The notes: generated by a model not told the origin, from the sequence alone. 64,000 nucleotides of DNA from Atopobium sp. (GCA_015258715.1 JABZHR010000001.1:186001-250000), one strand, 5' to 3'; positions 19,027 to 27,698 are shown, counted from the stretch's first letter. A program made the numbers and translations.

Positions 19027-20094
19027 TTAGAACTGACGCAGGACTCTCTGGTCACCAGAGATGAGCATACGCAGGTCAGGAAGGTCATAACGAAGTGCTG
19101 CAACACGCTCAACACCAATGCCAAAGGCAAAGCCTGTGTACTTCTCGGAATCAATACCGCAGTACTTGAAGACGTTAGGATCAACCATGCCGCAGCCAAG
19201 AATCTCAAGCCAACCGGTATTCTTGCAGAAGCGGCAGCCCTCGCCGTGACAGACGCCACAAGAAACATCTACCTCGCAGCTTGGCTCAGTGAATGGGAAG
19301 AAGTGAGGACGATAGCGTGTAGCACGGTCCTTACCAAAGATCTCACGAGTAAAGTGATCAAGGGTGCCTTTGAGGTCACCAAAGGTGATTCCCTCATCAA
19401 CAACAAGGCCTTCCATCTGCGTAAACTGAGGCAGGTGGTTAGCGTCTGCTGTGTCAGGACGGAATACCGTACCAGGGCAAATCATGTAAATAGGAGGCTC
19501 TTTTGTCTCCATGGTATGCACCTGAACGCCGGAGGTCTGCGTACGAAGAAGAACGTCAGACTCACCCAGTACGTGCGATTCCTTTCCTTCTGGTGCATTG
19601 TCTACTACGTAGAACGTATCCTTACCAGAACGACTTGGGTGATCTTCAGGAGCGTTCAGCGCTGTGAAGTTGTAGTAGGTGGTCTCAACATAGGGGCCCG
19701 TCTCAATGGTGTAACCCATGCTGATGAAGATGTCTTCCATCTCTTCACGTACCTGCTCAATGAGGTGCTGAGTACCTGGGCTCAGACGACGACCTGGAAG
19801 GGTAATATCAGTTGCCTCAGCATTGAGCTGGGCTTCAAGGGCTTCTCGCTTTAAGGCAAGTTGACGCTCGCGAATAGCAGTCTCAACGTTAGCACGAACG
19901 GTATTTGCAAGCTGACCCATTTGAGGGCGCTGATCTGCGGGAACCTGACCCATCATACGCATAATTGCGGTAAGAGAGCCCTTCTTTCCCATTGATGCAA
20001 CGCGCACCTTCTCAAGTGCTTCAAGGTTTGTTGCCTTAGCAATTCCTTCAAGTACTTGCTCGCGAATTGCCGAGAGTTCCTCAGACATTCCCAT
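19027..20094 (-). CDS. pheS: phenylalanyl-tRNA synthetase alpha subunit
   Basis: The catalytic alpha chain of PheRS (355 aa) has an N-terminal coiled coil, class II motif 2 (TQMEGLVVDEG region), FRPHFFPFTEPSCEVDV and the motif 3 block GFAFGIGVERVAALRYDLPDLR. It forms the aminoacylation site for phenylalanine. ATG 20094 has AGGG eight bases upstream; an ATG two codons later is spaced less well. The T-box terminator ends about 20 bases before this start. Confidence 0.97.
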   Translation of the reverse strand: MGMSEELSAIREQVLEGIAKATNLEALEKVRVASMGKKGSLTAIMRMMGQVPADQRPQMGQLANTVRANVETAIRERQLALKREALEAQLNAEATDITLPGRRLSPGTQHLIEQVREEMEDIFISMGYTIETGPYVETTYYNFTALNAPEDHPSRSGKDTFYVVDNAPEGKESHVLGESDVLLRTQTSGVQVHTMETKEPPIYMICPGTVFRPDTADANHLPQFTQMEGLVVDEGITFGDLKGTLDHFTREIFGKDRATRYRPHFFPFTEPSCEVDVSCGVCHGEGCRFCKNTGWLEILGCGMVDPNVFKYCGIDSEKYTGFAFGIGVERVAALRYDLPDLRMLISGDQRVLRQF

Positions 20095-20109
20095 GTAATT
20101 ACCCTTTCA

Positions 20110-20378
20110 ATAGAAAACCGTCCCTGAGCATATGCCCAAGGACGGAAAATTTCCGCGGTACCACCTCGGTTGATTGCACAGTTTTCTCTCTGTGCAATCC
20201 ACTTAAAAGCCTAGTTTCGTTAGGCGGACGACTTCCCTACTAAGCAATGACGCCGTTCAAGTTGTAGCTCGGGAGTGAACTCTACCAGCGCTGTGCAGGT
20301 GTTTCTCAACCACGAACACCCTCTCTGTTCACAACGTGCTCCGGCAGACCTCTCCGTCAACGCACTTTGTTCAGAGTA
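20110..20378 (-). promoter_or_regulatory. T-box riboswitch leader of pheST
   Basis: The minus strand carries the T-box core GAGGTGGTACCGCGG (20153-20167), preceded by several stems. It is followed by an intrinsic terminator with stem CCGTCC/GGACGG (20118-20123 with 20140-20145) and a run of four T. The UGGU bulge fits tRNA-Phe, whose discriminator base is A. Uncharged tRNA-Phe would stabilise the antiterminator and allow pheST transcription. I could not fix the specifier codon; a TTC near 20276-20280 is one candidate. The leader begins directly after the stop of the upstream permease gene. Confidence 0.9.
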
Positions 20379-21191
20379 TCACACTGTGCGAGTTTTGAGC
20401 AGCAGCACAACCCTTTTTACCAGAAAGATAAACAAAAGCGTAACAACCGCGAGAAGAACGATGGTTCCTCCTGGCTTAAGGCCAAGCTCATAAGAGATGA
20501 CAAGTCCACCAAGCGAGGTCAGCATACCCACCGTGCTTGCATACAGACAACATTGCTTCCAACTGCGGGAAATCTGCAAAGCGCAGGCAACAGGCACTAC
20601 CATCATGGACGACACAATAAGTGAGCCAACTGTTCTTGCTGCAACAGCAACTACTAAAGCTACTGCGATAACAAAACCAAAGTTGATAAGGCTTACAGGC
20701 ACGCCTACACAACGGGCATGGCGCTCGTCAAAGGACATCAAGAAGAGTTCTTTTCTGAGGAAGAAGCAAAACGCAACTGCAAGAACGCTAATGACCACAA
20801 TCATCTGAACTTCTTGCTCGCTTACCGTCAAGATAGAACCAAACATAAAGCTGTTGAAGCTTGATGAGTTAGGAACAAAACCAGACAACACACCTGCTAA
20901 ACCAATACCCGCTGCCATAACAATAGCAACGGCAAGCTCTGACTGGTCTTTGAAGTGACGACGCACTCCCTCAACACAAAGCGCACCACCCAAACAAGCG
21001 GCAATTGCTCCGGCAACAGGATTAATACCTGCAATCATGCCGCCTGCAACACCTGCAAGAGAGGTATGTGAAAGAGCATCGCCAATCATAGAGAGGCGCT
21101 TCAATACAACCGTAACGCCTACAAGCGGGATAATTGCTCCCAGAAGAATTCCTACAAGAATTCCTCGCTGCATAAATACGTATTCAAACAT
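20379..21191 (-). CDS. metal ABC transporter permease (ZnuB/MntB family)
   Basis: This 270-residue membrane permease of the ABC-3 family has about eight hydrophobic segments, with MIGDALSHTSLAGVAGG and a PLVGVTVVLKRLSMIGD entry typical of zinc/manganese importers. Its ATG follows the stop of the ATPase gene at once (TAAATG) with GGAGGG upstream, so the two are coupled. With the neighbouring ATPase and binding protein it forms a high-affinity divalent metal importer. The His-rich partners favour zinc. Confidence 0.92.
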   Translation of the reverse strand: MFEYVFMQRGILVGILLGAIIPLVGVTVVLKRLSMIGDALSHTSLAGVAGGMIAGINPVAGAIAACLGGALCVEGVRRHFKDQSELAVAIVMAAGIGLAGVLSGFVPNSSSFNSFMFGSILTVSEQEVQMIVVISVLAVAFCFFLRKELFLMSFDERHARCVGVPVSLINFGFVIAVALVVAVAARTVGSLIVSSMMVVPVACALQISRSWKQCCLYASTVGMLTSLGGLVISYELGLKPGGTIVLLAVVTLLFIFLVKRVVLLLKTRTV

Positions 21192-22046
21192 TTATGCCCT
21201 CCTCTCATGCGAGTCTTGGGCATCTTGAACAACGTCGGACGCAGGACCAAGGGACTCCGTTAAAGCAAAATCATCTAATTTTCCGCGATTGTGGTCGTGG
21301 ACATGATGAGAGTCAAGGTCACAGTGAGCTCCATGAACTGCACAGTGATCATGACCGTGACCCCTACCTGCAATTTCTGTAGCTTTGTGGTCAGCAACTT
21401 CAACAACTCGACAAGCCAGCGCATCAAGAGCTGCAAGATCATGCGTAACAATAAGTACCGCAAGATCTCGAGCTGCATGGGCTTCTCGCACTAGGCTATA
21501 GAAATGATTGCGACTCTCTTTATCAAGACCAGTTGTAGGCTCGTCCAGGATAAGTAGTGATGGGTTTCCTACCAGCGCACAGGCAAGGCGAACTCTCTGG
21601 AGCTGTCCTCCAGAGAGTTCCCTGATAATACGCGTGGAAAAGTCAGTCATACCCACAAGGTCAAGTGCTTCAAGCGTACGCTCACGACGCTCTTTAGCGC
21701 TCATCTTTACCTTTTTAGCACGAGCATACTGACTTGCGTCTACAAGTTCGACGACGCTTGCAGGAAAGCGATTAACCGATTCTGAAGGGAGCTGTGGGAC
21801 ATAGCCTACACGCTCCCAGTCTTTAAACCGAGTCGAGGGCGTTCCAAAAAGAAGTGACTTACCACTTGTAGGTTCAAGCTCACCCACCACAATTCGAGAG
21901 AGCGTAGATTTACCAGCTCCGTTATCACCAATAAGCGCGCAAATCTCACCTTGATGAACGTCTAAATTTACATCGCTTAAGACGCGCGTCTTCTTGTAAG
22001 AAAAACTCACGTCTTGAAGCGAAACGGCTATCTGACTTTCCTGCAA
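21192..22046 (-). CDS. metal ABC transporter ATP-binding protein with His-rich tail
   Basis: This ABC ATPase has Walker A GDNGAGKST, the signature LSGGQLQRVRLA, Walker B LLILDEPTTGLD and the switch histidine in VTHD. It carries a C-terminal extension of about 70 residues rich in His and Asp (GHGHDHCAVHGAHC and onward to HHVHDH), unusual for the ATPase of such a system and probably metal-binding. TTG 22046 is the likely start because GGAGG lies exactly five bases upstream; GTG 22049 and TTG 22058 are alternatives. Confidence 0.9.
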   Translation of the reverse strand: MQESQIAVSLQDVSFSYKKTRVLSDVNLDVHQGEICALIGDNGAGKSTLSRIVVGELEPTSGKSLLFGTPSTRFKDWERVGYVPQLPSESVNRFPASVVELVDASQYARAKKVKMSAKERRERTLEALDLVGMTDFSTRIIRELSGGQLQRVRLACALVGNPSLLILDEPTTGLDKESRNHFYSLVREAHAARDLAVLIVTHDLAALDALACRVVEVADHKATEIAGRGHGHDHCAVHGAHCDLDSHHVHDHNRGKLDDFALTESLGPASDVVQDAQDSHERRA

Positions 22047-22083
22047 CACGTCCTCCAAACATCCAGCCTAAGCTGGCAACACA

Positions 22084-23082
22084 CTATGCGAGAGCGCCCT
22101 CAAGAGCCTTGAGGTTTTCGCGCATAACAGAGAGGTAATCCTCGCCTGCCTTGAGCTCTTCGTCAGTAAGTCCCTCAAGTGGGTTGAGCTCTTCTACACG
22201 AGCACCTGTTGCCTCAGCAATTGCTTGAGCAACCTTAGGACTTACCAGTTCCTCCGTAAAAATAACCTTTACATTATGCTCTTTTACGAACTCAGTAATC
22301 TCTTTCATTTCCTGAGCATTTGGCTCTGCATCTGCCTCAACACCCTCAATAGGCATCTGAGTAAGACCGTAAGCCTCGCACAAATAACCAAATGCCTGGT
22401 GAGAAACAACAATGGTCTTGTTAGGTAGAGAATCAAGACCCTTGTGGAACTCATTATCAAGCGTGTCAAAATCTGCGTTTGCCTTATCAAGATTGGCAGC
22501 ATACTCCGACTTGTGCTCAGAGTCCTTCTCGGACAGAGCGTCACAAATATTCTTCATCTGAATCTTTGCATTCAGAGGGCTCAGCCAAACGTGAGGATCG
22601 GTTCCGCCATGGTCGTGATCGTGATCATGGTCGTCTTTTTTCTCATCATGATCGTGATCGTCTTCCTCCTCTTCAAGCTCAAGAAGTTTGACGTCTTTGC
22701 TGGTCTCAACTGCTGTAAGTTTTGTGCCGGAACCAAGTCCATCAAGTACGTCCTTGACCCAGTGCTCCATACCAGCACCGTTGTAAATCAAGAAGTCTGC
22801 TTCCTGGATAGTCTTCATATCCTTGCTGGATGGCTCCCAATCATGTGGCTCAGTGCCAGCTGGAACGAGGCATGTTACCTCAGCGCGAACACCAGCGATG
22901 CGCTTAGCAAAATCATACATAGGATAAAAACTTGCAACAATGTTGAGCTTCTTCTGATCTTTGTTATCAGAAGCTCCTTCTTGCTTTTGAGCCTCAGGCT
23001 TGCAGCCAGCAAGAATAGCACTCACGCCAAAAGCGGAAGCTACAAGTGCGCTACGACGAGAAACGGTTGGATTCAAATTCAT
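22084..23082 (-). CDS. zinc-type ABC transporter substrate-binding lipoprotein
   Basis: This 332-residue ZnuA-like cluster A-I binding protein begins at ATG 23082 with GGAG seven bases upstream. It has a lipoprotein signal (SRRSALVASAFGVSAILAGC, lipobox LAGC) and a twin-arginine-like RR. Metal ligands are predicted at the histidines in GTEPHDWEPS, TDPHVWLSP and VVSHQAFGYL, with a later acidic residue. An internal loop rich in His, Asp and Glu (EDDHDHDEKKDDHDHDHDH) is the classic zinc-capture loop. It is the first gene of the importer operon; zinc is the inferred substrate. Confidence 0.93.
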   Translation of the reverse strand: MNLNPTVSRRSALVASAFGVSAILAGCKPEAQKQEGASDNKDQKKLNIVASFYPMYDFAKRIAGVRAEVTCLVPAGTEPHDWEPSSKDMKTIQEADFLIYNGAGMEHWVKDVLDGLGSGTKLTAVETSKDVKLLELEEEEDDHDHDEKKDDHDHDHDHGGTDPHVWLSPLNAKIQMKNICDALSEKDSEHKSEYAANLDKANADFDTLDNEFHKGLDSLPNKTIVVSHQAFGYLCEAYGLTQMPIEGVEADAEPNAQEMKEITEFVKEHNVKVIFTEELVSPKVAQAIAEATGARVEELNPLEGLTDEELKAGEDYLSVMRENLKALEGALA

Positions 23083-23172
23083 GTTACATCTCCCAAAACT
23101 ATAAAAACCAATATGGTGTAGTGCCAAATTCTTCAAACAAAATCGTGCGATTGTCATCACTACCAAGCATAA

Positions 23173-23196
23173 AAACATGGCGAGAAACCCATGTTT
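23173..23196 (-). promoter_or_regulatory. hairpin enclosing the GCGAGAAA word in the importer leader
   Basis: A perfect 8-bp inverted repeat (23173-23180 with 23189-23196) closes a loop made of most of the word GCGAGAAAC. On the minus strand the stem runs into TTTTTA, so it could act as an intrinsic terminator or attenuator about 90 bp before the binding-protein start. Confidence 0.55.
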
Positions 23197-23267
23197 CTCC
23201 TCACTTCTTTGCCTTTCTACTCACTTCTCATCATCTGAACATGCATTCATGCTTCCCCTTTAGCACG

Positions 23268-23297
23268 AAAGCGGGCTGTCATCCGACAGTCCGCTTT
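23268..23297. terminator. intrinsic terminator-like hairpin
   Basis: A 13-bp stem with one wobble or mismatch (23268-23280 with 23285-23297) and a 4-base loop lies downstream of the DUF421 gene. The T-tract is short, so termination strength is uncertain. Confidence 0.6.
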
Positions 23298-23408
23298 CTA
23301 AAAGTTAGCCTTAGTATACATATTCCAATTCAAGTCAACGATAAATTTCTTATCTTTTCCGCAAACGGAATTGGAATAAACAGGTTAACTGTTTTATCTC
23401 TTGCTAAG

Positions 23409-24053
23409 CTACTGATCTTTCTCCGCATACGGAGTAATAATCAGAGCTCCACTATTATACTCACCCAAATAAACCTCTGAAGCAGACTTATAACCTTGAT
23501 GCTCAAGTTCTCTTTCAAGCCAATTCTCTTCCAGGTCCAGCGTCTCAAGAATGTTCGTCTGAACTTGTCCGTCAGTAATAAGCGGGAATCTAACGTTCTC
23601 TTCTCCTTTTTTAACAATAATCAACTGTCCATTTTGCTCAAGAATGGCACGCTTAACGTCTGAGATATAATTCACTCCTGCCTGGCGAAGCTTCAGCGAC
23701 ACATCGTAAGCAGTAAGTCCCATAGATCTACAGTTGTCTACAAGCAGCTTGCCCTTATCAATAACAATAACAGGACGTCCATCAATCAACTGCTTGACCA
23801 GCATATTGTTTGTTCTCAACCATTTGAGAACCATGACAATAATGAGCCAAATAAGCAGGACAAGGGTGAACTGCAAAATGGTAATTGAACTGTTGTAGAT
23901 CATGCCGCCAACAATGCCGCCAAGTACAAAGTTTTGAACCTGGTCAATTGCTGCAGTTGGTGCTAGGTTTCCTTTTCCGCTGACGTTAATTGCCAGAACA
24001 AGCGAGAAAAGACCGATGCACAATTTAATGGCAACTTCTAAATAAAAGTTCAT
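23409..24053 (-). CDS. DUF421 (YetF-family) membrane protein
   Basis: This 214-residue protein has about three N-terminal transmembrane segments (to residue 80) and a soluble DUF421 domain, with the typical sequence RPVIVIDKGKLLVDN, the block LRQAGVNYISDVKRAILEQNGQL and a YetF-like tail. The biochemical role of the family is not known to me. It starts four bases after the DUF3290 gene, and these two families are commonly paired, suggesting a joint membrane complex. Confidence 0.88.
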   Translation of the reverse strand: MNFYLEVAIKLCIGLFSLVLAINVSGKGNLAPTAAIDQVQNFVLGGIVGGMIYNSSITILQFTLVLLIWLIIVMVLKWLRTNNMLVKQLIDGRPVIVIDKGKLLVDNCRSMGLTAYDVSLKLRQAGVNYISDVKRAILEQNGQLIIVKKGEENVRFPLITDGQVQTNILETLDLEENWLERELEHQGYKSASEVYLGEYNSGALIITPYAEKDQ

Positions 24054-24057
24054 CGAT

Positions 24058-24501
24058 CTACTCCTCTACATGCTTAATGTCATTACCAATGAGATTGATC
24101 TGTTCAATGACATAGTCATTCTCGGTATTTTTCAAAACGTGATAATACTTACCGTCAACCTCAAGATACGAGGGATTTCCCTGGCTATCAAAGGCAACGT
24201 ACACGTGGTCAAAATCAACCTCAAGACGTCGAGCGAAGCTTTCTTGTGAGGAAACAATTGACTCATAGTGCTTACTTGTCTGATTGACCTCTAGCACACG
24301 ATCAAGCTGTAGAAGTCCAAGAAAGATTAATGAGAACAGCGCAATGAGCGCCAGCTCACGATACTTAGAATTCTTTCTATCACGCATGTAATGCACAAGC
24401 GAGAAGACCATCAGAAGTGCAACAAGAGCAAACAGAACCAACTGAGTCCAGTCAAATACTGTTGCATGGTGAATTAAATAGTTATGGGAATAGAACTCCA
24501 T
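24058..24501 (-). CDS. DUF3290 membrane protein
   Basis: This 147-residue protein has two N-terminal membrane segments (about 20-36 and 51-66) and a short extracytoplasmic domain (RLEVDFDHVYVAFDSQG, then KYYHVLKNTENDYVI). It fits DUF3290 in length, topology and pairing with DUF421. Function unknown. It lies 38 bp after nagA and may be read through from it. Confidence 0.85.
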   Translation of the reverse strand: MEFYSHNYLIHHATVFDWTQLVLFALVALLMVFSLVHYMRDRKNSKYRELALIALFSLIFLGLLQLDRVLEVNQTSKHYESIVSSQESFARRLEVDFDHVYVAFDSQGNPSYLEVDGKYYHVLKNTENDYVIEQINLIGNDIKHVEE

Positions 24502-24538
24502 AGGCTTCCTTTAGTTTGCATTACTCAAGATTTGCTGC

Positions 24539-25705
24539 TTAAGCCTTGTAAACGCTCTTTCCTCCAAGGAACGTCTCTTCAAGCTGAAGATCTTTTGTAA
24601 TAACAATAAAGTCAGCATCATATCCAGGACGGATGAAGCCACAAACATCATCAATTCCACAGGAGCGAGCTGGGTTTTCTGAAGCCATTCGAACTGCTTC
24701 TTCAGCAGACACAACGCCCCAGTCAAAGACGTTCTTCACGCCTTCAAACAGACGAAGGATTGAACCAGCAAGGCTGTGGGACTCATCCATCAAACGAGCA
24801 GTTCCGCCTTCAACAACAACAGGGAAATCGCCAAGCTTGTACTGTCCGTTAGGCATACCGCCTGCACGCATGCAGTCGGTAATAAGAACGGTATGGTCAT
24901 ATCCCTTTGCATTTACCAGAGCACGAACGGCAATAGGATTGAGGTGATGTCCATCGCAAATAGCCTCTGCATAAGTACCGTGGGTGGTCATTGCAGCACC
25001 AACCATACCTGGCTCACGATGGTGAAGACCACTCATGCCGTTATAGGTGTGAACAAAGATGTCTGCACCAGCGTTTACACAAGCAAGTGCCTCTTCATAT
25101 GTTGCATCGGAGTGACCAAGTGCAACGTGAACGCCGCGATCTGCCATCTCTGCACAGAACTCTGGAGCACCATCACGCTCTGGAGCAATAGCAATCTTGG
25201 CAATCCAACCGTCAGCACGCTCCTGCCACTCATCAAAGACCTCTACATCTGGATCAAGGAAGTACGCAGGATTCTGGGCACCCTTGTGTTTCTCGGTAAA
25301 GAAAGGTCCCTCTAGGAAGATGCCCTGGATGCGAGCAGCATCAATACCGTTTGCCGCAATTCCCTCTGCTGCATCAGCAACAGACTCACAAGCATCACCG
25401 GTTTGCTCAACGCTTGCGGTTAGTGTTGTTGGAAGCCAAGAAGTTACGCCGTTAGAGAGCAGGCCCTGAGCAATCTCAATGACGCCATCAGGATCGCAAT
25501 CCATGATGTCATGGTCAAGGAAGCCATGGATATGCGTATCAACAAGACCTGGTGCTATCCAAGAACCCGTACGGTCAACAATCTCACACTCTGGCTTCTC
25601 TTTAGTAAAGTGGCCAAAGACACCATCTTCAATAAGCAAGTAACCTGGACCAGAAGTTGCTCCTGGTAAAAAGAACTTATCTGCTTTAACTGCAAATGTA
25701 CTCAT
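24539..25705 (-). CDS. nagA: N-acetylhexosamine-6-phosphate deacetylase
   Basis: This amidohydrolase removes the acetyl group from N-acetylglucosamine- or N-acetylgalactosamine-6-phosphate. The 388-residue protein shows the metal motif DTHIHGFLDHD, FLEGPFF, LGHSDATYEEA and catalytic Asp in VLITDCMRAGGMP. ATG 25705 has GAGG five bases upstream. A strong hairpin lies only about 20 bases before the start. The neighbouring agaS-type gene and tagatose-pathway kinase and aldolase suggest the physiological substrate may be GalNAc-6-phosphate (an AgaA role); sequence alone does not separate the two. Confidence 0.93.
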   Translation of the reverse strand: MSTFAVKADKFFLPGATSGPGYLLIEDGVFGHFTKEKPECEIVDRTGSWIAPGLVDTHIHGFLDHDIMDCDPDGVIEIAQGLLSNGVTSWLPTTLTASVEQTGDACESVADAAEGIAANGIDAARIQGIFLEGPFFTEKHKGAQNPAYFLDPDVEVFDEWQERADGWIAKIAIAPERDGAPEFCAEMADRGVHVALGHSDATYEEALACVNAGADIFVHTYNGMSGLHHREPGMVGAAMTTHGTYAEAICDGHHLNPIAVRALVNAKGYDHTVLITDCMRAGGMPNGQYKLGDFPVVVEGGTARLMDESHSLAGSILRLFEGVKNVFDWGVVSAEEAVRMASENPARSCGIDDVCGFIRPGYDADFIVITKDLQLEETFLGGKSVYKA

Positions 25706-25726
25706 ACGTACCTCAATCATTCTCAA

Positions 25727-25751
25727 AAGGACGCGCCATAGGCACGTCCTT
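25727..25751 (-). terminator. hairpin between the agaS-type gene and nagA
   Basis: An 11-bp stem with one wobble, a 3-base ATA loop (25727-25737 with 25741-25751) and a four-T tail sits 11 bp after the agaS-type stop and about 20 bp before the nagA ATG. It is either a leaky terminator or an RNA stability/attenuation element. Confidence 0.7.
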
Positions 25752-25762
25752 CTTAGTAATTC

Positions 25763-26929
25763 CTATAGTGAGTGAATTGTAACACCCTTAACCACTCGAT
25801 TAACCTGACCAGTTGGAGAAGGTGTGTCCGGTTTGTTATTAACACGAACCGAATTTAAAAGCGCCACCACTTGAGCAACCATTACAAAAGGCAGAGCCAA
25901 ATAAGGTGCTGGTAGAGGCTCTGTGAATACTGGAAGACTAAACGTTCTTCCCGTAAAGTTTGTTGCCCCCTCTTGCTCAATACCAATGGTCAGAGCAGCA
26001 ATCTGATCTCCCTTAATCTCATCAAGAATATCCAGATCATATTGACGCGTATAAGGGTTATTGGAAACAAAATCAAACACCAGGGTGTGCTCGTCGACAA
26101 ACGACTTTGGTCCGTGACGATATCCCATTGAGGAATCCCACGACGTTGCGTTAATACCAGCTGCAAGCTCCAAGATCTTAAGCTGAGCCTCATGAGCAAG
26201 ACCCACAAAAGGACCAGAACCCAAATACGTAATGCGGTTGAAATCGCTCTTAAGCCACTCGGCAATCTCTTCCTCGCGCTCAATTACCTGCCTACCCAGC
26301 TCAGCAGCATCAGAAATCCAAGCCTTCTTCTGCTGGTCATCGGCACTATCAAAGACAAGCGTTGCAAGAAGTGTCATGCAGCTATAAGAGCCGGTCATTG
26401 CAAAGCCCTGGTCATTTGCACCAGGAATAAGAAGCAGCAATGTATCGTCTTTACCTGCGGATTCAACGGCAAGTTTTCCTTCAGGAGCGCAGGTAATATT
26501 GATGAGCAAAAGATTTTTGACAATCTTACGAGCAATATTTACTGCAGCAAGACTCTCTGGACTATTACCAGAGCGCGCAAAAGACACTAATACCGTAGGA
26601 TCATCTGGATCAAGGCTGCCATAAGGATCAGAAACAATATCAGTAGTTGCAACAGACGCAAACTCAAAAGAGCTCTTCTCGCCATGAGAACGAAGATACG
26701 GAGTAATGGTATCGCCTACATATGCCGAGGTACCTGCACCCGTAAAGACCACACGGGTACGACGACCCTCGCCAAGATTGCGAGCGCGCTCGACAAACTC
26801 TTTAATTGCAGAAAGGTTCTCCTGATAAATGCCAAAGGTAGATACCCAAAGCTCAGGCTGCTGCTTAATCTCGGCAGTTGTAATATGAGCGCCTAGTGCC
26901 TTTAGCTCTTCTTGGCTCTTCTTAAACAT
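25763..26929 (-). CDS. agaS: AgaS-type sugar isomerase/deaminase, double SIS domain
   Basis: This 388-residue protein has two SIS domains (FTGAGTSAYVGD at about 64-75, FARSGNSPESLAAV, later LGSGPFVGLAHEA). That is the AgaS architecture, where the enzyme converts galactosamine-6-phosphate to tagatose-6-phosphate with ammonia release. It differs from NagB and from GlmS, which carries a glutaminase domain. It lies between a GntR regulator and nagA in one leftward transcript, which supports an amino-sugar role. Confidence 0.9.
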   Translation of the reverse strand: MFKKSQEELKALGAHITTAEIKQQPELWVSTFGIYQENLSAIKEFVERARNLGEGRRTRVVFTGAGTSAYVGDTITPYLRSHGEKSSFEFASVATTDIVSDPYGSLDPDDPTVLVSFARSGNSPESLAAVNIARKIVKNLLLINITCAPEGKLAVESAGKDDTLLLLIPGANDQGFAMTGSYSCMTLLATLVFDSADDQQKKAWISDAAELGRQVIEREEEIAEWLKSDFNRITYLGSGPFVGLAHEAQLKILELAAGINATSWDSSMGYRHGPKSFVDEHTLVFDFVSNNPYTRQYDLDILDEIKGDQIAALTIGIEQEGATNFTGRTFSLPVFTEPLPAPYLALPFVMVAQVVALLNSVRVNNKPDTPSPTGQVNRVVKGVTIHSL

Positions 26930-26951
26930 TGATATCCCTTCTCACAGCTAT

Positions 26952-27680
26952 TTAACTGCGTGTATGTACAATCTTGTATCTAAACTGATCCGCACGAGCC
27001 ACGCTTAGTGTGAACTCAACAATGATATTTCTGTCATTGTACGTGGTGCGCGTGAGACTCAAAACAGGCGAACCTTCAGAAATTTGCAATAAAGTGGCGT
27101 CATCCGAGCGAGCAATTGAAGCCTTGAACTCCTCTTCTGCTACGCCAATCTTTATGTTGTAGTCTTCTTCAAAAATTTGGTAGAGAGATTTTTGCTCAAC
27201 ATCATGAGCAGTAAGCGAGAAAAACTGTGAAACTGGAAGATACGTTACTTCCAGCATCATAGGCACGTCATCGGCACTTCTTAAACGCTTGATGCGGAAG
27301 AGTTTCTCGCCAAGAATAACGTGCATATGCTGGGCTAAGAACTTATTAGCCTCAATAGTGTCAAACTCCAGAATAGTTGTCTTAGGAACTCGACCTAACT
27401 GACGCTGCTGGTCAGTAAAGCTATAGCCTCCCATAAGGTCTGTTGCACGTTCAGAGACGTCTGCAACAAAGGTACCGCGGCCACGCTGGCGATAAATGAG
27501 CCCCATGTGTTCAAGCTCTTGCAGGGCAAGTCTTACCGTGGTGCGAGAAAGTCCGTAGGAATCGGAGAGTTCACGCTCAGAAGGAAGTGGATCATCTGGA
27601 TCCATCTCGTTCTCAATACGATAGCGCAGCATATTTGCTAGCTGCTCGTAGAGTGGCTGTCTTCCCATAAACGTTGTCAT
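26952..27680 (-). CDS. GntR/HutC-family transcriptional regulator
   Basis: This 242-residue regulator has an N-terminal winged helix (LPSERELSDSYGLSRTTVRLALQELEHMGLI split over residues 30-62) and a C-terminal UTRA ligand domain (from about 85; FSLTAHDVEQKSLYQIFEEDY, then LSLTRTTYNDRNIIVEF). UTRA regulators of this type sense phosphorylated sugars. Inferred role: local repressor of the amino-sugar genes. ATG 27680 has GGAGAG upstream, and that ribosome site lies directly behind a strong terminator-like hairpin, so expression depends on read-through from the PTS genes or a promoter I cannot see. Confidence 0.92.
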   Translation of the reverse strand: MTTFMGRQPLYEQLANMLRYRIENEMDPDDPLPSERELSDSYGLSRTTVRLALQELEHMGLIYRQRGRGTFVADVSERATDLMGGYSFTDQQRQLGRVPKTTILEFDTIEANKFLAQHMHVILGEKLFRIKRLRSADDVPMMLEVTYLPVSQFFSLTAHDVEQKSLYQIFEEDYNIKIGVAEEEFKASIARSDDATLLQISEGSPVLSLTRTTYNDRNIIVEFTLSVARADQFRYKIVHTRS

Positions 27681-27698
27681 CAAAACTCTCCTATAAAA

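Larger units (their letters stand above)
23083..23408. other. intergenic region upstream of the metal importer
   Basis: No gene is present in these 326 bp. The region carries two separately listed hairpins (23173-23196 and 23268-23297) and must contain the importer promoter. A weak dyad TGAACATGCATTCA (23236-23249) could be a metal-regulator site, but its core is not symmetrical and I give it little weight. Confidence 0.4.

Noticed and set aside
22604..22680. Simple-sequence repeat of GATCAT/GTGATC type inside the metal-binding protein gene
   Set aside because: It is the coding consequence of the His-Asp loop, not an independent DNA repeat.
23236..23249. TGAACATGCATTCA as a zinc-regulator operator
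   Set aside because: Only the outer four bases on each side are symmetrical; kept as a weak note in the spacer entry.
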